The position numbers and the translations under genes are program-made. From positions 1 to 20,196 of IMG/VR virus record IMGVR_UViG_3300033153_004069: 20,196 bases of DNA; one strand, given 5' to 3'. The stretch's first letter is position 1; each line of letters opens with the position of its first letter. Of this stretch, positions 1-5,801 are shown piece after piece. Origin of the DNA: a virus. The notes beneath the pieces were generated by a model that did not search any database, was not told the origin of the DNA, and saw nothing but the letters and a program-made list of their open reading frames with translations.

Positions 1-1
1 A

Positions 2-14
2 ATTGAGTCTCAAT
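2..14. repeat. 13-bp perfect palindrome at window start
   Basis: Two 6-bp arms (ATTGAG and CTCAAT) flank a single T. It lies about 55 bases upstream of the promoter at 67-95, so it could be an operator half-site pair, but it may also be chance in AT-rich DNA at a contig edge. Confidence 0.3.
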
Positions 15-66
15 ATCATTTAATACACTCCAAATCACAAACAAGACACACAAACACATAAAAACC

Positions 67-95
67 TTCACAAAACATAACAAATAACATATAAT
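67..95 (+). promoter_or_regulatory. sigma70-like promoter, probably giving a leaderless mRNA
   Basis: TTCACA (67-72, five of six matches to TTGACA) is separated by exactly 17 bases from a perfect TATAAT (90-95). The ATG of the next gene is at 103, only 7 bases after the -10 box, which is where transcription should start. The surrounding 100 bases are A/C-rich with very little G and contain no Shine-Dalgarno, so the mRNA would have essentially no leader. The elements are seen; the leaderless start is inference. Confidence 0.7.
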
Positions 96-102
96 TCATC
101 AT

Positions 103-510
103 ATGCCTAAAAAATCACAAGATTGGAAAGTAAAATACTTAGAACAATTGTCTTATAGAGATACGCCTTTGATTATCATAAACGAGCTTAAAATAAGCTA
201 CGAAAAGCTAAAGACAGCAAGGAAAAGCGAGGAGTTTCAAGAGGCTGAGAAACTAGCTAACGAGCTATTCCAGGAAAGGTTTTACGAAGACTTACGAAGC
301 AAGGTTAAAGACAATCCAGCTCTCTTAATGAAGCTAGGTGAGAAGGTAGTTGCAAGGCTTCAGGATAAGCCACAGACAGTCAATATCGATACCGGTGATA
401 AGAGCATCAACATTCTTGGTATCACCTCAGAGCAAGCTTACAGCGACACGCAAAAGCTATTACAAAGCATAGCAAGTAACAAGAGCCTGGAAGCAGGTAA
501 TAACAAGTGA
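103..510 (+). CDS. Small HTH-like phage protein, candidate terminase small subunit
   Basis: This is a 135-aa, largely helical, charged protein. Residues about 10-45 have the pattern of a phage-type helix-turn-helix as in small terminases: a YLEQL helix, then a short second helix, then a Lys/Arg-rich recognition-like segment with KTARKSEEF. A long amphipathic helix follows (about 45-85) and then a polar tail with QTVNIDTGD. Small terminases bind the packaging site and recruit the large subunit, and their usual length is similar. The large terminase lies 2.2 kb downstream with small genes between, so linkage is suggestive but not tight. The start sits immediately after a consensus promoter with no ribosome binding site. 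It could instead be another DNA-binding early protein. Confidence 0.45.
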   Translation: MPKKSQDWKVKYLEQLSYRDTPLIIINELKISYEKLKTARKSEEFQEAEKLANELFQERFYEDLRSKVKDNPALLMKLGEKVVARLQDKPQTVNIDTGDKSINILGITSEQAYSDTQKLLQSIASNKSLEAGNNK

Positions 511-679
511 GCGTGTCAGCAAGAGCAGGCAACAAATAAAAAAGCGTGTCTATTTAGGGCAGCCCCTACACCCTACCCATAGCGGGATTTCAGGGGCGGG
601 GTATACGAGGGGAAGCCTCTTCTAATAATTGTATTTTCAAAAGCGGGATTAATTTTTGGCCAGTCAGAAAAAGCGTGTA
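510..679 (+). repeat. Iteron-like AGCG direct repeats
   Basis: Five same-strand copies of AGCG(T/G)G(T/A)(T/C) occur within 170 bases: AGCGTGTC at 510-517 and 543-550, AGCGGGAT at 581-588 and 642-649 (both extend to AGCGGGATT), and AGCGTGTA at 672-679. They lie in DNA without a gene. Possible roles are a replication or packaging site or a regulator binding array; the function is unknown. Confidence 0.45.
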
Positions 680-860
680 TATGAAAATGCCTTACCTTGG
701 AATACTTAGATTAACTTAAAGAGGTAATTGCCCAGAACTAACGATTCAAACGTCGCAGCGCGAACTAGCACCACTTAGTCTTGACTTAGCATGTAAGAGC
801 AATAAGATAAGCCGTTCAAGCTCCTGTCGTTAGTTGGCGAGAGCTTATCCTACTTAAGGC

Positions 861-873
861 GTTCGCTTCGCTC
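861..873. repeat. GTTCGCTTCGCTC element, copy 1
   Basis: This GC-rich 13-mer matches GCTCGCTACGCTC at 1926-1938 at 11 of 13 positions, in otherwise AT-rich DNA. One copy lies beyond the 3' end and the other before the 5' end of the leftward gene cassette. Confidence 0.35.
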
Positions 874-905
874 TCTAATATTAGATAGGTATTTTAATAT
901 GTCAA

Positions 906-927
906 GACTTATTAGGGGTGGTAAGTC
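906..927 (-). terminator. Weak hairpin downstream of leftward operon
   Basis: GACTTA (906-911) pairs with TAAGTC (922-927) around a 10-base loop, 23 bases past the stop of the last leftward gene. Read on the - strand it is followed by TTGACATATT rather than a clear U-tract, so it is only a tentative terminator. Confidence 0.25.
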
Positions 928-949
928 CTTCATTATCAACACCTGTATA

Positions 950-1174
950 TTATTTGTTCAGGTTAATATTAGTAAATCTGTCCTGAATGAAGCTAGAATT
1001 GCAATAAACGCACTCAAATAGGTCCATATTCTTCTTATATGGGTGTTGTGTCTTTTGCCATCTATGTGTGCAACTGTAAGACTCCACGTTATGGAAATCT
1101 CTATGATCGTATATTCGGTCTATCCAGGTCTGTATCTGGCTATAGTTTACTGGGGGTTCTAGGAGGCTATTCAT
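950..1174 (-). CDS. Small putative zinc-ribbon protein (74 aa)
   Basis: The C-terminal half has a C-x-H pair (C35, H37) and a C-x2-C pair (C55, C58) separated by 17 residues, with W39 after the first pair. This spacing resembles small phage zinc-ribbon proteins of the type C-x-H-x-W ... C-x2-C. The N-terminal part is short and polar with no recognised domain. It is the last gene of a leftward four-gene cassette and overlaps the preceding gene by 8 bases, so translation is probably coupled. No strong Shine-Dalgarno precedes it. Function is unknown; metal binding is inferred from spacing only. Confidence 0.55.
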   Translation of the reverse strand: MNSLLEPPVNYSQIQTWIDRIYDHRDFHNVESYSCTHRWQKTQHPYKKNMDLFECVYCNSSFIQDRFTNINLNK

Positions 1175-1490
1175 CGAAGTTATGTAGTATACCTAAAGTT
1201 GCAGCCTCAAAGTCTCCTTCATAATGCCAAGCTCTCTTGGTTTTCGGATGATCTTCTTGACCATTTATTTTATCAGTAGAGTATGTTGCGGGCCATCCGT
1301 TAGAAGGCTCCTTAACTTTATTTATAACTCCACAGCCTCCAGCCTTAAAATATACTACATCGCCGATTTTAAATCTAGCTGGTCCAGGTTGTTGAGCAGC
1401 AGCCCACTCTAAATCGCTATATTCCTTTCGATGATCTTCTCTTAATTTTTCAAATGAAATACATTCTTTACTAGTCCTTCTCTTATTCAT
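1167..1490 (-). CDS. Hypothetical protein with SH3/KOW-like strand pattern (107 aa)
   Basis: Residues about 39-60 (RFKIGDVVYFKAGGCGVINK) have the small-barrel pattern seen in KOW/SH3-like modules: G-D-V-V followed by a turn and G-x-G-V-I. The region up to residue 95 is rich in aromatic and charged residues (GWPATY, RAWHYEGDF), and the N-terminus is a Lys/Arg/Glu-rich helix. The start is preceded on the - strand by AAAGGGATTAAGG. Its ATG overlaps the stop of the upstream 56-aa gene by 8 bases, and its own stop overlaps the next gene by 8 bases. No specific family is recognised. Confidence 0.6.
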   Translation of the reverse strand: MNKRRTSKECISFEKLREDHRKEYSDLEWAAAQQPGPARFKIGDVVYFKAGGCGVINKVKEPSNGWPATYSTDKINGQEDHPKTKRAWHYEGDFEAATLGILHNFDE

Positions 1491-1653
1491 CCTTAATCCC
1501 TTTATCCTCTAATTCCCAGCCGTCCCTTGGTGTGTAAACCCAGATCCTGCCTCTATTGTCAAGTCCTACTAGTCCGTCATTCAGAGTGCATATCTGTATA
1601 ATCTTAGCATTAGTAGGCTTTGGGTCGTATGGTGGTGGGTGTGGTGTTATCAT
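1483..1653 (-). CDS. Very small leftward gene (56 aa)
   Basis: This short frame begins with a Pro-rich segment (MITPHPPPYDPKP) and continues with alternating strands, GLVGLDNRGRIWVYTP then DGWELED. That looks like one blade-type hairpin, and similar short phage proteins carry a G-L-D-x-x-G-R-x-W core. The start is well supported: GGAGGG lies 6 bases before the ATG. The ATG overlaps the stop of the upstream gene as ATGA, and its stop overlaps the next start by 8 bases. It is easily missed because of its length. Function is unknown. Confidence 0.65.
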   Translation of the reverse strand: MITPHPPPYDPKPTNAKIIQICTLNDGLVGLDNRGRIWVYTPRDGWELEDKGIKDE

Positions 1654-1817
1654 AGATGACCCTCCGTCTCGTCTATACCTTCATACTCCTGTAGATTCCA
1701 TTGGTCTACTAAATCTAAAGCTTTTTTCAAGCTTAATCCTATTATTATCTTTTTCATAACATTATGGCTCCAGATATAGTAACCATGCCTATCTTGCCAA
1801 ATTAAATACTTACTCAT
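1650..1817 (-). CDS. First gene of leftward cassette (55 aa)
   Basis: The frame encodes a 55-aa protein with an aromatic N-terminus (YLIWQDRHGYYIW), a hydrophobic/basic stretch (KKIIIGLSLKKALDLVDQW) likely to form an amphipathic helix, and an acidic tail. It has an ATGA overlap with the following gene and begins just downstream of promoter-like boxes on the - strand, with no Shine-Dalgarno, so it may be read from a leaderless message. No family is recognised. Confidence 0.6.
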   Translation of the reverse strand: MSKYLIWQDRHGYYIWSHNVMKKIIIGLSLKKALDLVDQWNLQEYEGIDETEGHL

Positions 1818-1823
1818 ACAAAC

Positions 1824-1851
1824 AATCTATGTATTTATTATTATCTGTCGA
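1824..1851 (-). promoter_or_regulatory. Promoter for leftward cassette
   Basis: On the - strand TCGACA (1851-1846, five of six matches to -35) is followed after 16 bases by TAGATT (1829-1824, four of six matches to -10). The ATG of the first leftward gene is 6 bases after the -10 box, again placing the expected transcription start at the start codon. Confidence 0.45.
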
Positions 1852-1871
1852 GTATATTTATATAGAAAATA

Positions 1872-1890
1872 CGTACGGATTAGCGTACGG
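1872..1890. promoter_or_regulatory. Paired CGTACGG operator-like sites
   Basis: CGTACGG occurs twice (1872-1878 and 1884-1890), offset by 12 bases, each containing the 6-bp palindrome CGTACG. The pair sits about 20 bases upstream of the leftward -35 box in the divergent control region. A related CGTATGG overlaps the ATG at 2021. Regulator binding is inference. Confidence 0.4.
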
Positions 1891-1920
1891 GCGAGAAAGT
1901 AGCGTTAAAACTTGACTTTT

Positions 1921-1960
1921 GCGAGGCTCGCTACGCTCGCCTTTACAGGCTTCACTTCGC
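1921..1960. repeat. GC-rich element, copy 2 (GCTCGCTACGCTC)
   Basis: The segment contains GCTCGCTACGCTC (1926-1938), similar to the 13-mer at 861-873, plus flanking CTTCACTTCGC. The GCGAG and CTCGC arms (1921-1925 and 1936-1940) could pair. Such GC-rich islands in AT-rich DNA resemble small dispersed palindromic elements. On the - strand they translate as a GERSEP-type sequence, a common source of spurious frames. Confidence 0.35.
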
Positions 1961-1985
1961 ATATTGTAAGAAAATAAAAAAATAG

Positions 1986-2013
1986 TTGCATAAACGATAT
2001 ACTTAGTATATGA
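1986..2013 (+). promoter_or_regulatory. Possible rightward promoter before 2021 gene
   Basis: TTGCAT (1986-1991) and TATATG (2008-2013) are 16 bases apart, and the ATG at 2021 follows 7 bases later, the same geometry as the promoter at 67-95. The box matches are weaker than there. No Shine-Dalgarno is present, so a leaderless start is again possible. Confidence 0.35.
1997..2011. promoter_or_regulatory. 15-bp palindrome overlapping -10 region
   Basis: ATATACT-T-AGTATAT is a perfect inverted repeat with 7-bp arms, ending 9 bases before the start codon at 2021 and overlapping the likely -10 box. This is where a repressor operator would be expected. Confidence 0.45.
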
Positions 2014-2020
2014 CTTACGT

Positions 2021-2338
2021 ATGGGCGAGCCTAAAGCAGAGGGACCAAGAATAGCCATTAGAGTAAATGGACAGGAAAGACTGTGGAATTTTGAGAAGTC
2101 CAGCATATACTATGATAAGCTTGTGGCTAAGGGTGACGATGTTACTGAGGAGGAGAAGAGAGAGAGGCACTGGCTGTGGTGTGTGCTTAAGTATTGGCCT
2201 GGTAAGATTAGAGATGCTAATACTGAGTATGAATTGGAAAGGCAATTAATGGAGCATGAGTTGGCTCAAGATAAATACCCTGATGAAGGTGAATACGATG
2301 AACACGGCAAACCCCTATGGATCATAAACCCCTATTGA
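2021..2338 (+). CDS. Hypothetical protein (105 aa)
   Basis: This is a soluble, highly charged protein. Residues 10-25 look like a short beta hairpin (IAIRVNGQERLWNF), the middle is helical with several Trp (HWLWCVLKYW), and the C-terminus is acidic with a final hydrophobic WIINPY. No domain is recognised. It opens the rightward gene block directly behind an operator-like palindrome. The absence of a Shine-Dalgarno makes the chosen ATG depend on promoter geometry. Its last codons contain one copy of a 14-bp direct repeat. Confidence 0.6.
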   Translation: MGEPKAEGPRIAIRVNGQERLWNFEKSSIYYDKLVAKGDDVTEEEKRERHWLWCVLKYWPGKIRDANTEYELERQLMEHELAQDKYPDEGEYDEHGKPLWIINPY

Positions 2339-2339
2339 T
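2309..2339 (+). repeat. Two 14-bp direct repeats over a stop codon
   Basis: AAACCCCTATGGAT (2309-2322) and AAACCCCTATTGAT (2326-2339) differ at one position and are offset by 17 bases. The second copy contains the TGA stop of the 105-aa gene. It may be a remnant of a local duplication. Confidence 0.4.
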
Positions 2340-2345
2340 TGATTT

Positions 2346-2543
2346 ATGAATAAAAAAGATAACGAAGCGGTCAAGGCGTATAGCAACGAATTAGAGAATC
2401 TAACGTATAGGTTTATACAGAATTGGGATATTACCTTTGAGGAGCTTGTAGGGTGCATAGACATGCATAAGGGCTGGATTCAGTGGCAGCATTATAGTCA
2501 GATAGAAGAAAAGAAGAAAGAGGGCGATGGAGGGGGAATATAG
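2346..2543 (+). CDS. Hypothetical protein (65 aa)
   Basis: A small charged helical protein with an aromatic centre (YRFIQNWDITFEELV, then GWIQWQHYSQIEE) and a Lys/Glu/Gly tail. No family is recognised. It starts 7 bases after the previous stop with no clear ribosome binding site, and its 3' end overlaps the next gene by 17 bases. Confidence 0.55.
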   Translation: MNKKDNEAVKAYSNELENLTYRFIQNWDITFEELVGCIDMHKGWIQWQHYSQIEEKKKEGDGGGI

Positions 2544-2715
2544 CTACGTCTGGGAGGATCTACAGCTAGATGTTAGGTATGTAGAGCTTAATCACCCTAA
2601 GATTGTTGCCCAGAGAATACTTTCACTAGAAAAAGAAGTTAGCCAGTTAAAGTATGTAAATACTATTAACGAGGAAATTATAAAGGAATACAAGAAGCGT
2701 GAGCGAAGAGATTGA
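2527..2715 (+). CDS. Small coiled-coil-like protein (62 aa)
   Basis: The N-terminus is aromatic and acidic (YSYVWEDLQLDV). Residues 25-60 form a probable coiled coil with Leu/Ile at heptad-like spacing (ILSLEKEVSQLKYV) and a basic end (KEYKKRERR). AAAGAGG lies about 4 bases before the ATG. It overlaps the preceding gene by 17 bases and the terminase start by 17 bases, so it belongs to the same transcript as the terminase. A packaging-related role is possible from position only. Confidence 0.55.
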   Translation: MEGEYSYVWEDLQLDVRYVELNHPKIVAQRILSLEKEVSQLKYVNTINEEIIKEYKKRERRD

Positions 2716-4117
2716 AGAAGAGGGAATAGCGGTTACACCGATGTCTGTGGCTAGGGCATTGGGGCTTACTCCGTATGGATGGCAGGAAGACGTAATGAAT
2801 AGCGTGGTTCCTATGTTTTCCCGCACTGCTCTTAGGGCTGCTAATGGTTCAGGTAAGACTGACATGGTAGTTGCGGTTTTGGTGTTGTGGCATGCTTTAG
2901 CTTTTAAAAACTCTCTAACTGTATTAACCTCAGGGGTTTGGAGACAGGTAAAGGAGCAGTTATTTCCCTCTATTATGCGTCATAGTAATAAGTTTCCAGG
3001 CTGGAAGTTCAATGCTACGGATTTCATAACCCCCGATGGATCAAGATGTATTGGATTTTCTACTGACGACCCTGGTAAGTTTGAGGGATGGCACGCTGTC
3101 TGTCACACTGAGTCACCTTTGCTTATAGTAATAGATGAGGCTAAGACGGTTAAGGCAGAAATCTTTCAAGCTAAGAATAGGTGTCAGCCTACTAGAGAGT
3201 TGCTGGTCTCCTCCCCTGGTGGGTCTATGGGAGAGTTTTACGAAGCTTTTCATAAGAAATCGCATATATATAATACTCATGCAGTTACAGCATACGATTG
3301 CCCGCATATTTCTAAGGATTGGATTAAGCAGCAGATAGATGAGTATGGGGAAGATCACCCATTTATTAGGTCTATGATTTTTGCGGAGTTCATGGACATG
3401 GGCGAAGACGGCACAGTAATACCTTTGTCTGTGCTAGAGAGGAACTTAAATACTAAGATCCATCCTGATACCTCAATGGAAGTGCATGCTTTTTGTGACT
3501 TTGCTGCTGGTGGTGACGAAAACGTTTTAGCGTTAAGGCGTGGTAACGTTGTTAAGGTGATTAGGGCTTGGCGTGAGACCAATACGATGTCTGGGTGTGG
3601 TGAGTTTATATCATTGTTTAATCAGCTGAAGTTAAGACCAGAGCATATATCTGCGGATGCGGGCGGTATGGGTAAAGTCTGGTGTGACCGATTTCAAGAG
3701 CTAGGCTGGGATGTAAATCGAGTGGATTTTGGTAGTAAACCTAATAATAAGCAGTTGTATTTCAATAGGATAGCAGAGATCTGGGGCGAAGGTGCTAGAA
3801 TGATCGAAGACAAAAAGTATATCCTCCCTGATGACGATGATGTTCTTAAACAGCAACTTACATCACGCAAATGGGAAAAGTATTTCTCAGACGGTAGACT
3901 CAAGCTGATTCCAAAGGACATGATGAAGAAGGACGGACTGTCTTCTCCTGACCGAGCGGAAGCGGTGCTTGGATGCATGATGCCACCCCCTACAGACCAG
4001 TGGCGCACACTAGGCTCAAATGTTGATAAATTCGGGGACTTATCCGATATAAATAACAATGAAGAGGGCTATCAGGGTATGATAGACGAAATGGGAATGA
4101 ATGTAGGAAATTATTAA
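2699..4117 (+). CDS. terL: Terminase large subunit (ATPase and nuclease)
   Basis: This motor protein pumps DNA into the prohead and cuts it. In its 472 residues I see Walker A at 49-54 (NGSGKT), Walker B at 141-147 (LLIVIDE, with D146 and E147), and a coupling-motif-like SSPGGS at 171-176. The C-terminal RNase H-like nuclease has candidate acidic residues at D267 (CDFAAGGDEN), D320 (ISADAGGMG) and D418 (PDRAEAVLG). Length is typical and all key motifs are present. The start chosen is GTG at 2699, overlapping the upstream gene. An alternative ATG at 2741 would still leave the Walker A intact. It is followed after two bases by the next gene. Confidence 0.96.
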   Translation: MSEEIEEEGIAVTPMSVARALGLTPYGWQEDVMNSVVPMFSRTALRAANGSGKTDMVVAVLVLWHALAFKNSLTVLTSGVWRQVKEQLFPSIMRHSNKFPGWKFNATDFITPDGSRCIGFSTDDPGKFEGWHAVCHTESPLLIVIDEAKTVKAEIFQAKNRCQPTRELLVSSPGGSMGEFYEAFHKKSHIYNTHAVTAYDCPHISKDWIKQQIDEYGEDHPFIRSMIFAEFMDMGEDGTVIPLSVLERNLNTKIHPDTSMEVHAFCDFAAGGDENVLALRRGNVVKVIRAWRETNTMSGCGEFISLFNQLKLRPEHISADAGGMGKVWCDRFQELGWDVNRVDFGSKPNNKQLYFNRIAEIWGEGARMIEDKKYILPDDDDVLKQQLTSRKWEKYFSDGRLKLIPKDMMKKDGLSSPDRAEAVLGCMMPPPTDQWRTLGSNVDKFGDLSDINNNEEGYQGMIDEMGMNVGNY

Positions 4118-4119
4118 TT

Positions 4120-4488
4120 ATGTCCACTGAATTAAAAAATGATTTATCGTCTAAAGTAGTAGACGCAAACTTATACAGCCAAGTTGCAGAGCTTCCAACC
4201 ATGACGGGTCCAAACCCAGGTGAGATCATCAATAATGCAGCACAATTTCAATATCACTATTGGCAGATACTAATCAAGGATATTGTAGGAACTTTAAAAC
4301 TTAGACCAGAAGCATCCTTAGATGGCGATGGATTTGCCACGCTTACTGCTGACGGAAACGATTTAGAATACACTGAAAATGGTCAACATCTGATTACGAC
4401 CACTAGAGGTATTAGGGCAAAGCAAGTGAGACTTGAATTTGTAGAGGGTGACGCAACTGTTGAAGTTAAATACAGAGGAGGTAACTAA
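4120..4488 (+). CDS. Hypothetical protein, likely virion-associated (122 aa)
   Basis: The N-terminal 50 residues are polar with helical potential (NNAAQFQYHYWQILIKDI). The C-terminal half is beta-rich with alternating hydrophobics (GFATLTADGNDLEYT, ITTTRGIRAKQVRLEFV, DATVEVKYRGG). No family is recognised. It starts 2 bases after the terminase stop in an A/T-rich context without a Shine-Dalgarno and is followed at once by the beta-roll fibre gene behind AGAGGAGG. Position suggests the base of the fibre cassette or a small structural part. Confidence 0.6.
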   Translation: MSTELKNDLSSKVVDANLYSQVAELPTMTGPNPGEIINNAAQFQYHYWQILIKDIVGTLKLRPEASLDGDGFATLTADGNDLEYTENGQHLITTTRGIRAKQVRLEFVEGDATVEVKYRGGN

Positions 4489-4490
4489 TC

Positions 4491-5360
4491 ATGGCTACCA
4501 AGACCGATATAGACGTAACACCTGGATTGCAGGGTGATGGAGATGCTTCAGGTTTTTTGGACACGCTAGAGTTTGGCGTAACAGCCGGTGGTGCAGCCCA
4601 TCCTAGCACATCTTTAATTGGCGGTCAAAAGACAGTTGCAGGAGGCGGAACTGCATACAACAATGCTGGTGCTAATTCTATTTCTATTTTAACTGGTGCT
4701 GCTAATGCATCAAAACTAGCAACTGGACCTAGTGCTGTAGCTATTGGAAATGACGTTATTGCGACTGGTTTAAGTTCGGTTGCTATAGGTCAAGGAACTA
4801 ACGCTGGTGGTTCAACTGGAGGCACTGGTGGAAATATTGCTATTGGTTTAAACGCGCAAGCATCTGGTGGTAATCCAAATAAAATTGCAATTGGACGCTC
4901 TGCAAATTCTGGAAGCGGTCAAGATGGAATATCGATTGGGTCTGTTGCTGTTGGAACTGGTAGTTTTTCAATTTGTATTGGCGGGTCTACCGCTGCATCA
5001 AATGGTGGTATTGGAATGGGGTTTGGAGCTGTAGGCTCTGGCACTGTATCGGTCTCAATTGGAAGAGCTAGCGATGCTACTCAAACTGGCTCGATTGCTA
5101 TTGGAGGAGATTCTGGAACGGGAGCGCAAGCCACAGGATTAGGATCAATTGCTGTCGGAGGAGACAGTGGTGCTAGGTCTTCTGCAATAGCATCAGGGTC
5201 TCATTCGGTGCAAATAGGATCAGGAACAAACTCCATCGCAGATTCATGTCAAATAGGATCTGCTGCAAATCCTTTAGAAATATTTTTAAACCTGCCAGTG
5301 GTAGCTGGAACTACGGGATCACTTTATAGTAATGCGGGTGTAGTAACTGTATCGCCTTAA
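4491..5360 (+). CDS. YadA-head-like beta-roll tail fibre protein
   Basis: From about residue 83 to 256 this 289-aa protein has about twelve repeats of the motif hydrophobic-A/S-I/V-G: VAIG at 83 and 97, IAIG at 116, 132 and 202, ISIG 147, ICIG 161, VSIG 188, IAVG 220, QIG 241 and 254. These alternate with Gly/Ser/Ala-rich loops spaced 13-20 residues apart. This is the signature of the left-handed parallel beta-roll of YadA-type trimeric adhesin heads, also found in phage fibres. The short C-terminus (TTGSLYSNAGVVTVS) is typical of fibre ends. AGAGGAGG lies 8 bases before the ATG. It is probably a receptor-binding or fibre subunit. Two GGDSG-containing repeats (about 202-230) are the most alike. 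Confidence 0.85.
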   Translation: MATKTDIDVTPGLQGDGDASGFLDTLEFGVTAGGAAHPSTSLIGGQKTVAGGGTAYNNAGANSISILTGAANASKLATGPSAVAIGNDVIATGLSSVAIGQGTNAGGSTGGTGGNIAIGLNAQASGGNPNKIAIGRSANSGSGQDGISIGSVAVGTGSFSICIGGSTAASNGGIGMGFGAVGSGTVSVSIGRASDATQTGSIAIGGDSGTGAQATGLGSIAVGGDSGARSSAIASGSHSVQIGSGTNSIADSCQIGSAANPLEIFLNLPVVAGTTGSLYSNAGVVTVSP

Positions 5361-5379
5361 ATTTAAAACAATAAAAATT

Positions 5380-5697
5380 ATGGGATTAGAAAAATCATTA
5401 AAAGGAAGAGGCAACTCTGACGTAGCTTATCACATGATACCTAATGGCACTTTAGAGAAAAATCTTCTCAGCGGGGCGTATAAGGTTTCATTTAATTTGG
5501 TTAGTTTTTACGACCAAGACACAAGAGATAATATGCCTGCAGAAGGATATTTAGATGTTAGATCTTATGTGAAGGACATTACAGAGGCTCAAATGGCTCA
5601 CATAATAGACTACCTTGGATTGTATGATCATGTTAAAAATAACCAATCAGACAAAGATGAGGGTCTGGTATTCTCTGACGCTCTTGACGTAGACTAA
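5380..5697 (+). CDS. Hypothetical protein in fibre cassette (105 aa)
   Basis: A soluble protein with mixed strands and helices: a beta-like N-terminus (AYKVSFNLVSFYDQD), an acidic middle and a helical stretch (EAQMAHIIDYLGLYDHV). No domain is recognised. Its TAA overlaps the next ATG as TAATG, so it is translationally coupled to the fibre N-terminal frame. It is preceded by an A/T-rich leader without a Shine-Dalgarno. Confidence 0.6.
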   Translation: MGLEKSLKGRGNSDVAYHMIPNGTLEKNLLSGAYKVSFNLVSFYDQDTRDNMPAEGYLDVRSYVKDITEAQMAHIIDYLGLYDHVKNNQSDKDEGLVFSDALDVD

Positions 5698-5801
5698 TGC
5701 CCGAGAAGGATCGCAGATACAAGCTAAACCCATTTACGGGTAAGTTTGATCGCAGCCTATTGCCTACGGATGAAGGCACAGCTGCGGGCGTAGATGGGTA
5801 A
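5697..5801 (+). pseudogene. Fibre N-terminus cut off by a 58-bp duplication (34 aa)
   Basis: This frame starts at a TAATG overlap with the previous gene and encodes MPEKDRRYKLNPFTGKFD and so on, ending GVDG then TAA. The N-P-F-T-G-K-F-D segment is a well-known N-terminal motif of phage tail-fibre proteins. It should run on into the fibre gene, but an exact 58-bp tandem duplication shifts the frame and brings in a stop at 5799-5801. Deleting one copy restores a single frame of about 136 aa. The downstream frame starts at an ATG created by the junction, 8 bases inside this one. It could be a peptide with reinitiation, a phase-variable state, or an assembly artefact. Confidence 0.6.

Larger units (their letters stand above)
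511..949. other. 439-base non-coding region with complementary segments
   Basis: No convincing gene is seen; the only ATG-initiated frames are a 12-codon frame at 679 and a 39-codon frame at 899 that runs antisense into the neighbouring gene. The first part holds AGCG-type direct repeats. The second part holds several complementary pairs: AACTAACGA (736-744) with TCGTTAGTT (827-835), AGTCTTGAC (777-785) with GTCAAGACT (901-909), GATAAGC (806-812) with GCTTATC (843-849), and AAGCTC (818-823) with GAGCTT (841-846). It lies between a rightward gene and the end of a leftward operon, so it should also hold terminators for both. A structured RNA or an origin or packaging site are alternatives. Confidence 0.5.

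Noticed and set aside
730-775. tRNA-like look of the segment ending in AGCACCA
   Set aside because: No acceptor stem or TTC-containing arm with a five-base stem can be formed, so it is not a tRNA.
899-1018. 39-codon plus-strand frame
   Set aside because: It lies antisense to the leftward 74-aa gene, has no ribosome site and shows no domain.
1556-1759. 67-codon plus-strand frame
   Set aside because: It is antisense to the two small coupled leftward genes, which have better start signals and overlaps.
1858-2106. Minus-strand frame of 82 codons across the divergent region
   Set aside because: It runs through the promoter region and reads the GC-rich element as a GERSEP-type sequence, which is typical of repeats and not of a protein. 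It also overlaps the supported rightward gene.
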